From NCBI GenBank assembly GCA_964549615.1, contig CAZJVP010000032.1, positions 1-37,187 of the forward strand: 37,187 bases of DNA, given 5' to 3'. This stretch comes from CAYVLA01 sp964549615 [NCBI: uncultured Thermococci archaeon] (lineage in GTDB: Archaea; CAYQAE01; CAYVLA01). A program made the translations under genes and the position numbers. Under the pieces are notes generated by a model, which did not search any database, was not told where the DNA came from, and saw only the letters and a list, made by a program, of their open reading frames with translations. The first letter of the stretch is position 1. The number at the start of each line of letters is the position of its first letter. Of this stretch, positions 24,601 through 32,300 are shown piece by piece.

Positions 24601-26120
24601 TCGAGCAGAGAAAGGCAGTTGGCGTGAAATCCGTGTCGTCGAGAGAAGGGCTGCTGAGGGTCCAGATCGTTGAGGGTGGTCGGCTCGCTCCCGCCAGGGT
24701 CCACCTCAGGGCATCGGACGGCAGGTGGCGCTGCCCTCCGGGCTGCATCCCATATGAGAAGGACGAGCATTTCACAACGATGGGCAGCTTCGCCCTGTCG
24801 CTTCCGGTTGGGAGCACGTCCATCACGATAGAGAGGGGGAAGGAGTGGGAGCCGATCACCGATTCCTTCACGATGCGAGGGGGTAAGGTTGTCTCGAGGA
24901 GGTATGAGCTTCATCGATGGATCGACATGGCTCGGCTCGGGTGGTATTCTGGGGACACTCACGTCCATCGGCCCATTCGTCAGATGCTCCATCTCATGGA
25001 GGCCGAGGACCTCAACGTCGCCCCGGTCATCACGGTCTGGAATGAGTGGGATGCTTGGCACGGCAAGTTGCCCGGGAGGCGTCGGATTGTAACCAGGGGT
25101 CGCCGTGCCTACGGCGTCCTGAGCCAGGAGGACGAAAGAGGTGGCGGTGCCTTGATAGGATTCGACCTAGTCCGGCCCGTCAGGATGAGGACGACAAGGT
25201 GGTATCCTGCTCAGGTTGTATACGCGAAAAGGTGGAAGAGGCAGGGGGCGTTGGTGGAGCAGGAAAAGCCGTTCTGGTTGGAGGCTCCGGTGAACGTGGC
25301 GCTGGGGGTTGTGGACGTCATCGGGATCGTCAACAATCACATGCAGAGAGCGGACGTCATGGACCACGAGGCATGGGGACGCCCCCGTGACAGAAGAAAG
25401 TATCCAGGCAAGATGGGCTACGTCCGGAACGTGCTGGACCTTTACTACCGGTACCTGAACCTTGGAATCAAGATCCCCATCTCGGCCGGGTCAGCATCGG
25501 GGGTGCTGAGGAACCCCCTGGGCTACAATCGGCTCTACGTTCGTTTGGAGGAAGGCTTCAGCTACGAGGGTTGGTTCCGGGGCATGAAGGCAGGCCGCGG
25601 GTTTGCAACGAATGGGCCGATGCTGTTTCTAGAGGTTGGTGGCAGAACGCCGTCGTTGACGGAAAGCCTTCCCAGGTTCTCGTGCGTCGAACTGAAGATC
25701 AAGACCCTGTCCGCGAACGGACTCCGGTTCGTGGATCTTGTGAGGAATGGCAAGGTGTACAGGAGGTTTCACCTCCAGGGGCAGAGGGAATTCGAGGCGA
25801 TCGTTCAGCTGAAGCTAAAGGAGAGCTGTTGGATCGCTGCGAGGGCGTTCGAGGAGAACGAAAGGACCGTGCGCCTCGCGCACTCAAACCCGGTTTTCTT
25901 GGAGGCTGACTGCCAGCCGATGACGCCGTCCCAAGATGATGCGCTCTACTACGCAAGGTGGTGCGAAGACCTGCTGCGAGGTCTTAGGGAGGAGCCGGGC
26001 AGGTTCGTGTCGGATCGCCAACGCGCCGAGGTGGAGCGGGCATACAGGTCTGCCATCTCGTTCTACCAGGGACTGGCGGCCAGAGCGGGTCCAAACGAGC
26101 GGGACTGCAACAACCGTTAA
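24597..26120 (+). CDS. CehA/McbA-like (PHP-type) metallohydrolase
   Basis: From GTG 24597 the protein has 507 residues. It resembles the CehA/McbA family of metal-dependent hydrolases related to PHP esterases. The core motif WYSGDTHVHR (about residues 114-123) supplies D-x-H-x-H metal ligands; later segments DVIGIVNNHM and IPISAGSASG are also family-like. The N-terminal 110 residues look like a beta-sandwich carrier domain (RLAPARVHLRA and PVGSTSITIERG). There is no signal peptide in the visible start. The start overlaps the cupin stop by 4 nt, in preference to the longer open frame from 24477. The substrate is unknown; characterised relatives cleave carbamates. Confidence 0.8.
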   Translation: MIEQRKAVGVKSVSSREGLLRVQIVEGGRLAPARVHLRASDGRWRCPPGCIPYEKDEHFTTMGSFALSLPVGSTSITIERGKEWEPITDSFTMRGGKVVSRRYELHRWIDMARLGWYSGDTHVHRPIRQMLHLMEAEDLNVAPVITVWNEWDAWHGKLPGRRRIVTRGRRAYGVLSQEDERGGGALIGFDLVRPVRMRTTRWYPAQVVYAKRWKRQGALVEQEKPFWLEAPVNVALGVVDVIGIVNNHMQRADVMDHEAWGRPRDRRKYPGKMGYVRNVLDLYYRYLNLGIKIPISAGSASGVLRNPLGYNRLYVRLEEGFSYEGWFRGMKAGRGFATNGPMLFLEVGGRTPSLTESLPRFSCVELKIKTLSANGLRFVDLVRNGKVYRRFHLQGQREFEAIVQLKLKESCWIAARAFEENERTVRLAHSNPVFLEADCQPMTPSQDDALYYARWCEDLLRGLREEPGRFVSDRQRAEVERAYRSAISFYQGLAARAGPNERDCNNR

Positions 26121-26150
26121 ATAGGTGCCGAGCAAGAGGCAGGGCTGCCC

Positions 26151-26483
26151 ATGGACTACGTGGCCCGGTCAAGAAATCGGCTTCTGGAGAGGTTGGGCTG
26201 GGGCAGCTTCCTGATCGGCCTAGGATGCCTTTACCTTTGCAAGGACTACTATGATCTCAACTTCTGGGCGCTGTCTTTCCTCCTTGCGGGCGGCATTCTC
26301 TTGATGATGAACATCGCTAGGGCCTGGTGGAAGATGAAGATAGCCAAGGGAAGCCTTGGGATCGGCAGCATACTCGTCATCGTCGGCGCGGCCACGCTGA
26401 GGGGAATCAAGCTGAACTGGATCGCGTTGGCATTCCTGTTGATCGGGATCTGGATCATCCTAGATGCTCTGACCAAGAGATAG
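26151..26483 (+). CDS. Small four-segment membrane protein
   Basis: The 110-residue protein has about four membrane segments: LGWGSFLIGLGCLYL, ALSFLLAGGILLMMNIA, LGIGSILVIVGAATL and WIALAFLLIGIWIIL. It resembles the LiaF/DUF5668-type membrane domain that occurs in envelope-stress proteins, although this is a fold-level impression only. The N-terminus is basic and cytoplasmic. A TATA-like gttaaatagg at about 26116-26125 lies 26 nt before the ATG, so a leaderless transcript is likely. It follows the metallohydrolase gene by 30 nt but has its own promoter. Confidence 0.65.
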   Translation: MDYVARSRNRLLERLGWGSFLIGLGCLYLCKDYYDLNFWALSFLLAGGILLMMNIARAWWKMKIAKGSLGIGSILVIVGAATLRGIKLNWIALAFLLIGIWIILDALTKR

Positions 26484-26539
26484 AGGGGCTACACGGCCGC
26501 GGCTACGAATCGTTCGGTGCCTGGCTTGATCGGCGAGGA

Positions 26540-26743
26540 TTATAGGTCTTCTTCCTTCTTCTTCATCATCTCAAGCCATCTTCGACGCCGGTTCTCCTCC
26601 TCGATCCTCAGCCGCTCCTTGTAGTGCTTTTCGCGCTCCACACGGGGATCCCTGAACGACTTCAGGGGGTCTCGCTTGCGCCTAGGTATTTCATCCTCGC
26701 CGTCCCACGCCACATCCTCACCCCCGGGGAAATCTGCGGACAT
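26540..26743 (-). CDS. Small highly charged protein
   Basis: The 67-residue protein is not recognised. It is acidic at the N-terminus and from about residue 20 onward almost entirely charged helix (VEREKHYKERLRIEEENRRR, MMKKKEEDL), giving a probable single coiled coil. Such proteins occur as chromatin or ribosome-associated factors, but no function is claimed. The ATG at 26743 lacks an obvious Shine-Dalgarno sequence. It is convergent with the small membrane protein gene. Confidence 0.5.
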   Translation of the reverse strand: MSADFPGGEDVAWDGEDEIPRRKRDPLKSFRDPRVEREKHYKERLRIEEENRRRRWLEMMKKKEEDL

Positions 26744-27111
26744 CGTGTCCGGTTTCCACGGATCGACGCACGGCAGTCTCCATGAGCCAGAGATTTGAAA
26801 AATGTACGTCCTTATCGAGCTTTCCTGCAGGGTGCATCCTTGCCATGCCGATGTCGTCTACAGCCGTGAGGGAGGAACGGATGTCCCGAGAGACTGAGGC
26901 GACGAAATCCAAGGCCCCCATCTCATCCTCCGAGCAGCTGCGCAAGCAGGAGCAGAAGGCCTGGGAGTGCTCAGCTTTCCGCCTCCCTCCCTTGGCGATG
27001 AATCCCCCTTCATGTCTGGCAAGGCCGCCTTCGAGGCGTTCGGCGTACACTTTTAAGGACATTTTTAAACATAAGGGCCACTTTAGTACGGGGTAGAAGC
27101 AGGACAAAGGG
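26744..27111. other. 368-bp region between the charged-protein gene and TBP
   Basis: Open frames exist on both strands (26782-27096 plus, 26718-27107 minus), but neither has family features, and both run into the TBP promoter. The last part holds two TATA-like blocks, cttttaagg near 27051 and atttttaaac at 27061-27070, which precede the TBP gene. I see nothing else definite in it. Confidence 0.4.
27058..27072 (+). promoter_or_regulatory. TATA-like box of the TBP gene
   Basis: The core catttttaaacat lies about 45-60 nt before the two candidate TBP starts (27112 and 27121). A start site near 27090-27095 would give a short leader including aaaggggtg, a Shine-Dalgarno-like sequence 6 nt before the TTG at 27121. 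TBP may regulate its own gene. Confidence 0.5.
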
Positions 27112-27666
27112 GTGTTTAACTTGGAGAAGCCGAGGATCGAAGTTCAAAACATCGTCGCCTTCGTGGATCTAAAGACCGAACTGGACCTTGAGCGCCTGGC
27201 GTTCGAGCTTCCCGACAGCGAGTACGACCCGGATCGGTTCCCTGCCCTGATCGTGAAATTCAAGCAACCCAAGATCTCCTTTCTCGTTTTCCGGAATGGG
27301 AAGATGAACTGCACCGGTGCTGACCATATCAGCAAGATCGAGGAGGGCGTTGCAAAGCTCGTCAAGATGCTTAGGAGCCTGGGGATAGACATCAAGAAGG
27401 ATCCCAAGATCACGGTCACGAACGTGGTGGCGACGGTTGACCTGGGACTAACGATGAACCTCGATGAGATCGCCCTTAACATCGAGAACGTGGAGTACGA
27501 GCCGGAACAGTTCCCGGGGCTCGTCTACAAGCCGTACGAGTCGACGGTTTCCGTGCTAATATTCGGCACGGGAAAGCTGGTGGTGGCGGGCCTTCGCGAT
27601 GCCTCGGAAGCCAGGGGGGTCGTGGACGGACTTCTCGAGAGGCTCAGGGAGGCCGGCCTGGTCTAG
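27112..27666 (+). CDS. tbp: TATA-box-binding protein
   Basis: This is the archaeal TBP, which binds promoter TATA boxes and recruits TFB and RNA polymerase. The 184 residues hold the two pseudo-symmetric repeats. Repeat one starts IEVQNIVAFVDLKTELDLERLAF and has RFPALIVKFKQPKISFLVFRNGKMNCTGA. Repeat two starts ITVTNVVATVDLGLTMNLDEIAL and has QFPGLVYKPYESTVSVLIFGTGKLVVAG. The conserved FP, F...GK and VAG elements contact DNA. GTG 27112 is the frame start; TTG 27121, preceded by a Shine-Dalgarno-like aaaggggtg, is at least as likely and loses three residues. The acidic C-terminal tail of some archaeal TBPs is absent. Confidence 0.96.
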   Translation: MFNLEKPRIEVQNIVAFVDLKTELDLERLAFELPDSEYDPDRFPALIVKFKQPKISFLVFRNGKMNCTGADHISKIEEGVAKLVKMLRSLGIDIKKDPKITVTNVVATVDLGLTMNLDEIALNIENVEYEPEQFPGLVYKPYESTVSVLIFGTGKLVVAGLRDASEARGVVDGLLERLREAGLV

Positions 27667-27669
27667 GGC

Positions 27670-28137
27670 CTAGAATACCTCGAAGTTCAGGTTCCTAGCG
27701 GCGCGCTCGGGGGACATCAGCAGGAGACTGTCATCTCGGATCGCACCGTCGTACCTGGTCCTGAAGTCCTTGAGGAAATCCTCAAGCTCCGTGAACCCGG
27801 GATGGGCCGAGACCACGATGTGCGTGAACCTCGAGCCTTCGACGGGCGCCGCGAAGATGATGCCTTTCGTCTTCCTCAGGAATTCATCGAGCTCCCCCAA
27901 ATTGCCCTTCGAATGGTCCCACCTGAAGAGGAAGATGCTAACGATCTTGAAGCCGATCTTCTCGAGCGCCGGAAGCGCGATGTAATTGGTGATCACCCCG
28001 CTGTTCTCGAGCCGGTCTATTATCTTGCCGACGCCGGGGCCCGTTAGCCCGGTCTCGTTTCCGATGTCCTCAAGGGTCCTTCGAGCGTTCTTGCAGAGGG
28101 CCCTCAGGACCTTGATCTCGTTCTTCTTGATTGGCAT
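27670..28137 (-). CDS. Lrp/AsnC-family transcription regulator
   Basis: The 155-residue protein has an N-terminal winged helix (KNEIKVLRALCKNARRTLEDIG, then TGPGVGKIIDRLENSGVIT) and a C-terminal RAM-like ligand and oligomerisation region (FKIVSIFLFRW, GIIFAAPVEGSRFTHIVVSAH). The layout fits Lrp/AsnC regulators, although the RAM domain is divergent. ATG 28137 is used. On the minus strand a TATA-like gattatattt lies about 28179-28188. It is convergent with TBP and ends 4 nt from it. The regulated genes cannot be inferred. Confidence 0.8.
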   Translation of the reverse strand: MPIKKNEIKVLRALCKNARRTLEDIGNETGLTGPGVGKIIDRLENSGVITNYIALPALEKIGFKIVSIFLFRWDHSKGNLGELDEFLRKTKGIIFAAPVEGSRFTHIVVSAHPGFTELEDFLKDFRTRYDGAIRDDSLLLMSPERAARNLNFEVF

Positions 28138-28235
28138 CCGGCGTTCCCCAACTGTGCGCTCCCTACTTACCGATGCGAAATATAATCCGAAATTTTGTTG
28201 ATAAATATTTCTGATTCCCCTCGCCTTACTTACGG

Positions 28236-28242
28236 AAAAAAA
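28236..28242 (-). terminator. T7 terminator after the winged-helix regulator gene
   Basis: Seven A residues on the plus strand read as TTTTTTT on the minus strand, 17-23 nt past the stop codon at 28259. This is a typical archaeal oligo-T terminator, separating the regulator from the Lrp-like gene that follows. Confidence 0.6.
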
Positions 28243-28258
28243 CAGAGGGGTGCGAATC

Positions 28259-29032
28259 CTACCAGAACCTTGGGAAAAGGCTTCCTATCCTGTAGTAATG
28301 TCGGAACAGTAGGCCAACGGCCTCGGCGGCCGCCCTCCCCTGGAACTCGATTGCCGAGAGGAAGGTGTTGTCCGAGCCGACCAGCTCGATCCCGGACCAG
28401 TCTCCGTCAATAACTGCGAACGAGAAGGGGATGTCGGCCACTCTTGTGTTCTTCCACAGCTCCTGAGCTCGGCTGAGAACATCGTTCCTCACCAGTTCAA
28501 GAAGGTCCAAGGCCAGCTCGCCAAGGTGGGTCATATTGGACTTGTACAGCACTTGGATTTGGACGTTCCTGTCCAACGCGTCAAACACCGCCTTCGCTAT
28601 GGTCGGATCAACGTATCTTGTTGCAAGCTTGATCCGCCTAGCCGCCCGGTCAATCTGGTCCAGCAGGGTGCTGACCATCTCGGGGTACGTCGATATGAGC
28701 CGGGATTCGAGCGGTAGACTGGACCTGTTTTGTGCTAGTGCCCTGCGCAGGCGGTCTTGCATGTCCAGGATGAGTTTGCCCCTTTCCGTCGTCCTGTAGG
28801 ATCTCAGCCCCTCCCTCTGAATGAGTCCGAGCCTAATCAGCTCGGAAAGGCGCGAATAGTATAGCTTCTGGCTTAAGCCCGTGCGCCTCAACGCATCCTT
28901 GCCGCTCGTTAGCTCCTCGTTAGCTTGGGCTAGGATCTCCATGGCGCCTTGCTTGCCCAGGACGCTGAAGAAGCGGCCGAGGCCCGGATCCGCCGAGCGT
29001 TCCACGTCATCCGTTAGACCTGCTTCCGCCAT
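28259..29032 (-). CDS. Winged-helix regulator with C-terminal PLD-like domain
   Basis: The 257-residue protein has an N-terminal ArsR/PadR-like winged helix (FFSVLGKQGAMEILAQAN; TGLSQKLYYSRLSELIRLGLIQREGLRSYRTTERGK). About residues 120-250 form a domain that resembles the phospholipase-D-like fold of TrmB-type archaeal regulators (RRIKLATRYVDPTIAKAV, FAVIDGDWSGIELVGS, AIEFQGRAAAEAVGLLFRHYY). It has no HKD catalytic pair, so it is a ligand-binding or dimerisation domain. The ATG at 29032 lies inside the TATA-like ggttatatg, so GTG 29005 may be the true, leaderless start. It is a cytoplasmic transcription factor with unknown target and ligand. Confidence 0.75.
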   Translation of the reverse strand: MAEAGLTDDVERSADPGLGRFFSVLGKQGAMEILAQANEELTSGKDALRRTGLSQKLYYSRLSELIRLGLIQREGLRSYRTTERGKLILDMQDRLRRALAQNRSSLPLESRLISTYPEMVSTLLDQIDRAARRIKLATRYVDPTIAKAVFDALDRNVQIQVLYKSNMTHLGELALDLLELVRNDVLSRAQELWKNTRVADIPFSFAVIDGDWSGIELVGSDNTFLSAIEFQGRAAAEAVGLLFRHYYRIGSLFPRFW

Positions 29033-29383
29033 ATAACCTTATCGAGCGAACGAGCGAACGGGCGGCGATGCTGTCCGAAGAATGATCTCAATTCCGCATC
29101 TTAGGCGGGTTGGCGGCGAACGGAGTTGTCGCAATTCCGTAACATGATGGGGAAGATAGGGGTGTAGGATGACCGACGCGAAGGCCGCAAAGGGTTCAAC
29201 GCAGCGGCAGAAGAATCCGACAACTGTGCCATGGTCACAGATGAACCGGGCATTCCAACGATTTAGCTGGGTCGTTCGCCTCGGTGCAGCGGCGCCAGCT
29301 AGGTAGGTCGCAGGGTCGCAACCGGATCAAATCGGCACAAAGAACAGAGGAATATTCTTTAGTTGGGGCGGAATAGCGCCAGC
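29033..29383. other. 351-bp region with two candidate small open frames
   Basis: Near the start is an 8-bp tandem duplication cgagcgaa (29043-29050, 29051-29058). A 45-codon plus-strand frame lies at 29169-29306, and the promoter-like gaatattctttag at 29349-29361 precedes the 38-codon microprotein gene at 29384. Nothing else is supportable. Confidence 0.4.
29169..29306 (+). CDS. Candidate 45-aa small protein
   Basis: ATG 29169 is preceded by ataggggtgtagg, a Shine-Dalgarno-like sequence. The product begins MTDAKAAKGSTQRQKN and ends RLGAAAPAR: basic and hydrophilic, with a short aromatic middle part. It has no known family. The evidence is the start context only, so this is a weak call. Confidence 0.25.
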   Translation: MTDAKAAKGSTQRQKNPTTVPWSQMNRAFQRFSWVVRLGAAAPAR

Positions 29384-29500
29384 GTGGAACGCGAGAAAAA
29401 GCTGGAAAGGCGGCTCAGATTCTACAGCCTGAGATTCATGTTCATCCTGATACCGGTGATTGCCCTCCTGCTGGTCGTGATAATACTGTCGCTCATCTAG
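29384..29500 (+). CDS. 38-aa single-pass membrane microprotein
   Basis: GTG 29384 opens a 38-codon frame with a textbook single-pass design. A basic N-terminus MEREKKLERRLRFYSLRF is followed by a 20-residue hydrophobic segment containing ILIPVIALLLVVIIL, and the protein stops at TAG 29498-29500. The positive-inside rule predicts N-in. An AT-rich aatattctttag about 27 nt upstream would serve as a TATA box for a leaderless message. Many such small membrane proteins regulate larger membrane complexes; the partner is not evident here. Confidence 0.55.
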   Translation: MEREKKLERRLRFYSLRFMFILIPVIALLLVVIILSLI

Positions 29501-29717
29501 CCTGGAGGCCCAGCTTACGGAGCTTTCCAACCGTTAACCGGATGGACCCTGCGCACGGATGCCGACGCCCACAGGCCCGAGCATCGACATGCTTTCCTGA
29601 CCTTGGTGGGACGAGCTTCGGCCGTGGCGAAACTCCGTGACCTGTGCGAGGTCGTACTCAACTAAGACGCGCGGCGAAGACATGGGATTGTCAGTCAGAA
29701 TGACATTTGCAGCTTCG

Positions 29718-29921
29718 CTATCTCGCTGCCAACTTGATGTCTTCCGCCTTCACGGTCTTCCTTCCAGCATGCCTGGCAAGCTTCACGGCCTTGGCGGCGA
29801 TCTCAGTGCCGTACTCCTCAAGTACCTCGGCCAAGGCCTTCGCCGCTGAGGCACTAACTCTCTCGGCATTCGCGTTCTGCTTGATTATCCTCTCGACAGG
29901 TGCCAGCGGAAGTTTCGCCAT
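29718..29921 (-). CDS. Archaeal histone (HMf type)
   Basis: This is a 67-residue histone-fold protein of the HMfA/HMfB class with no tails, which wraps DNA as dimers and longer stacks. The fold is readable as helix 1 [12 protein letters not shown], loop with AERVSASAA, long helix 2 [24 protein letters not shown] and helix 3 [12 protein letters not shown] after GRKT. The residues RV in loop 1 and RKT in loop 2 are the known DNA-contacting ones. The ATG at 29921 has a Shine-Dalgarno ggtgatc 5 nt upstream and a strong TATA box at about 29958-29967. Length and sequence match the family closely. Confidence 0.96.
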   Translation of the reverse strand: MAKLPLAPVERIIKQNANAERVSASAAKALAEVLEEYGTEIAAKAVKLARHAGRKTVKAEDIKLAAR

Positions 29922-29956
29922 CGTCGATCACCGGTGGCCCGTGATATCCGGCAACC

Positions 29957-29968
29957 GAATATAAAGAT
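29957..29968 (-). promoter_or_regulatory. TATA box of the histone gene
   Basis: The minus strand reads tctttatattcg, a strong archaeal TATA element about 40 nt before the ATG. It predicts a leader of about 16 nt with the Shine-Dalgarno ggtgatc. Confidence 0.75.
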
Positions 29969-30112
29969 TTCCAACGAGCGGGATCCCGCCGCCGCCCATC
30001 AAGGGCTTCTCCGGCTTTCGGCAAGGATCTCGAGCTCGCTCGGAACCGCAAGATCTCGGCCATCGGCTCTGTGACCACTGCGGGGCCGCAAGAAGATCTT
30101 CGTTTTGCTGGG

Positions 30113-31636
30113 CTAAGCCTCGCCGCCCGCGTGGCCGGCTTCCATCGGTAGAAGGCTGTCGCGGATTGCATCCAGCGAGGACAGTATCCTGCGTCCTCTC
30201 GGGGTTAGCGCGAAGTACTTCCTCCTGCGGCCGCGCGCCCTCACCCTCTTGCCCTTCATTTCGACGAGGCCCATCGACTCAAGCTCGCCCAGATGTTGGT
30301 ACACTGCCTGCAGGCTGATGGTCTCGCTGAACCTTACATGCAGCTCGTGCCAGATGGAGTATCCATATGTTGGACGGGCTCCGAGGGCCTCAAGGATGTG
30401 CATCTTGGTCGGGCCGAGCGCACCGAGAGATTTCTGGTCGATGTTCACCAGGTCCCATCCGGTGGAGAGCCTCGGTTCCAGGGTCTTGGCAATGCTCTCA
30501 GGGACCTTTAGCCCGCTGCCGGTGACGACACAGACTATGGTGTCCGAGGCGTCTGCTGTGCCGTCATCGATCAGCTCCCTCGCTGCGCATATGGTTGCCG
30601 CGGAGGCCGGCTCCGCAAAGATCCCCTCCTTGGATCCGAGAAGGTTCACAGCCTGGGTCATGTCATCGTCTTCGACGCAGTAAGCGAGCCCCCTTGATTC
30701 CCTTAGCGCGGCAAGGGCTGCCTGTCCGTTTATCGGATCCCCGATTGCGATGCTTGGGGCTATCGTCTCGCTCGGACCGACCGCTCGGATGGGCCTCTTC
30801 TTCTTGAAAGCAAGGGCGATGGGCGCGCACACCGCCGCCTGGGTTGCGACCATCCGAGGCATGCTGGAGATCACGCCGCACTCCCGCAGTTCCTTGAACC
30901 CCTTCCAGATCGCGTAGAGGTTAGTCCCCGTTCCGACGGGCACGACGACGAAGTCTGGGGCATCCCACCCAAGCTGGTCCGCTACCTCGAATCCCGTGGT
31001 CTTCTCCCCTTCCACGGAGTGCGGATTGGTCTCGATGGTTAGGTCGTGGCAGTCAGGAGTTCTGCATGCGGACCGGCATCTTGCTACCGCGTTCCTGAAG
31101 CTTCCGCGAGTGCGGTATACCTTAGCTCCATACACCAGGGTCTGAAGTAGTTTGCCGGCTTCGGCGGACTCTGGCGCGAAGATCAGACATTCCAGTCCCG
31201 CCTTCGAAGCGTATGCCGCAATCGATGCCCCTGTGTCTCCGTCCGTGGCGCACGCGACTCGTTTTGCGCCTAGGCTGACTGCAACGCTCACAGCAACGGT
31301 GCTGCCACGGTCGGCAAAGGACGACGTGGGATTCCGCGACTCGTCCTTGACGAACAGCTCTTTGAATCCCAGCAGCCGTTCGCACCGGTGAAGCGGCGTC
31401 CCCCCCTCGTCCAAGGTGACCTCCGGCTTCTCGAGAGGAAGAAGTTGGTGATACTTCCAGACCTTCGGGACGCCCTCTCGGAATTCCGATGCCAAGAGGC
31501 TCGAATGGTCGTATGTCGCCTCAAGCATGCCCTTCTCGCAGCGCGGACAGGTCAACGGAACAGCGCCCAGCCGGAAGAACCCGGAGCATCGCGGACATCG
31601 GTATCCGAGGAAAAGCGAGCCGGTCAGCTTCCTCAC
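30113..31636 (-). CDS. Threonine-synthase-like pseudoenzyme fused to PadR-like DNA-binding domain
   Basis: This 507-residue protein joins two modules. Residues 1-400 follow threonine synthase closely: a zinc-ribbon N-terminus (C14, C17, C30, C33), NPTSSFADRG (102-111), GEKTTGFEVADQLGW, the phosphate loop VPVGTGTNLYAIWKGF, and VTGSGLKVP. The PLP Schiff-base lysine of the usual SFKDRG is Ala108 here (codon GCC at 31315-31313), and the usual STGNT is TDGDT with Asp134 for Asn. The enzyme chemistry should thus be lost. Residues about 407-495 form a PadR-like winged helix (TYGYSIWHEL, QAVYQHLGELESMGLVE, GRRRKYFALTPRGRRIL). It starts at GTG 31636, overlapping pdxT by 4 nt, as the third gene after pdxS-pdxT. 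A PLP- or metabolite-sensing regulator is inferred. Confidence 0.88.
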   Translation of the reverse strand: MRKLTGSLFLGYRCPRCSGFFRLGAVPLTCPRCEKGMLEATYDHSSLLASEFREGVPKVWKYHQLLPLEKPEVTLDEGGTPLHRCERLLGFKELFVKDESRNPTSSFADRGSTVAVSVAVSLGAKRVACATDGDTGASIAAYASKAGLECLIFAPESAEAGKLLQTLVYGAKVYRTRGSFRNAVARCRSACRTPDCHDLTIETNPHSVEGEKTTGFEVADQLGWDAPDFVVVPVGTGTNLYAIWKGFKELRECGVISSMPRMVATQAAVCAPIALAFKKKRPIRAVGPSETIAPSIAIGDPINGQAALAALRESRGLAYCVEDDDMTQAVNLLGSKEGIFAEPASAATICAARELIDDGTADASDTIVCVVTGSGLKVPESIAKTLEPRLSTGWDLVNIDQKSLGALGPTKMHILEALGARPTYGYSIWHELHVRFSETISLQAVYQHLGELESMGLVEMKGKRVRARGRRRKYFALTPRGRRILSSLDAIRDSLLPMEAGHAGGEA

Positions 31637-32265
31637 CCGCTTTGGATCGCCCTACGCAGCAGGAACTCGTATACCTGTGAGCTATCGGAGAGCTCCGGGT
31701 GGAAGCAGGTCCCAAGGATGTTATTTTGCAGGGCGGCAACAGGCTTGCCATCGACCCATGCGATCGGTTTGCAGCCACCCCAAGTCTTCTCGATAACCGG
31801 CGCCCGTATGAAAATGCCGGTCTCCCTCACCGTGCCGCTCGGCAGCTTGAGCTCCAGCTCGGTTTCGAAGCTTTCGCGCTGTCTGCCGTACGCGTTGCGC
31901 AGAACGGATGCATCCATCACCGAAGGGAACCCCGGGTTGTTGCTCTGATCCCTGCCGTTGACGATCCTCGAAAGCAGGATGAGCCCGGCACACGTGCCGA
32001 TGATGGGTCGACCCGACCGGGCGAGCTGGATGATCGGCTTCTTCAGACCATTGGCCGCGATGAGCTTGGAGATCGTCGTGCTTTCGCCCCCCGGTATGGC
32101 CAGGCCCGCCGCATTGCTGATCGAACGGCCGTCCGTTGCCGATCTCACGCTGCCGGGCAGGGACAGCCTTTCCATGGCGCGGTGGATCGCCTCGACGTGC
32201 TCGGACACGTTCCCCTGGAATCCGAGGACGATGAACTCCGGACTCCTACCGTGCGCGCGGGACAA
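31633..32265 (-). CDS. pdxT: PLP synthase glutaminase subunit PdxT
   Basis: PdxT hydrolyses glutamine and channels ammonia to PdxS for pyridoxal 5'-phosphate synthesis. The protein has 210 residues (the family is about 190-200). The class I glutaminase triad is visible as Cys92 in GTCAGL and His189/Glu191 in CFHPELSD; the PGGEST oxyanion-region motif is at 58-63. An N-terminal extension of about 8 residues precedes the typical VLGFQGNVSEH start. It starts 35 nt after pdxS and ends in a 4-nt overlap with the threonine-synthase-like/PadR gene, so the three form one operon. Confidence 0.96.
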   Translation of the reverse strand: MSRAHGRSPEFIVLGFQGNVSEHVEAIHRAMERLSLPGSVRSATDGRSISNAAGLAIPGGESTTISKLIAANGLKKPIIQLARSGRPIIGTCAGLILLSRIVNGRDQSNNPGFPSVMDASVLRNAYGRQRESFETELELKLPSGTVRETGIFIRAPVIEKTWGGCKPIAWVDGKPVAALQNNILGTCFHPELSDSSQVYEFLLRRAIQSG

Positions 32266-32300
32266 GGCAGACCCACTTCGTATGGTTGGCCCGGGGTGGC

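Noticed and set aside
26718-27107. Overlapping frames of 129 codons (minus) and 104 codons (plus, 26782-27096)
   Set aside because: Neither has recognisable features, both run through the TBP promoter, and no start context favours one.
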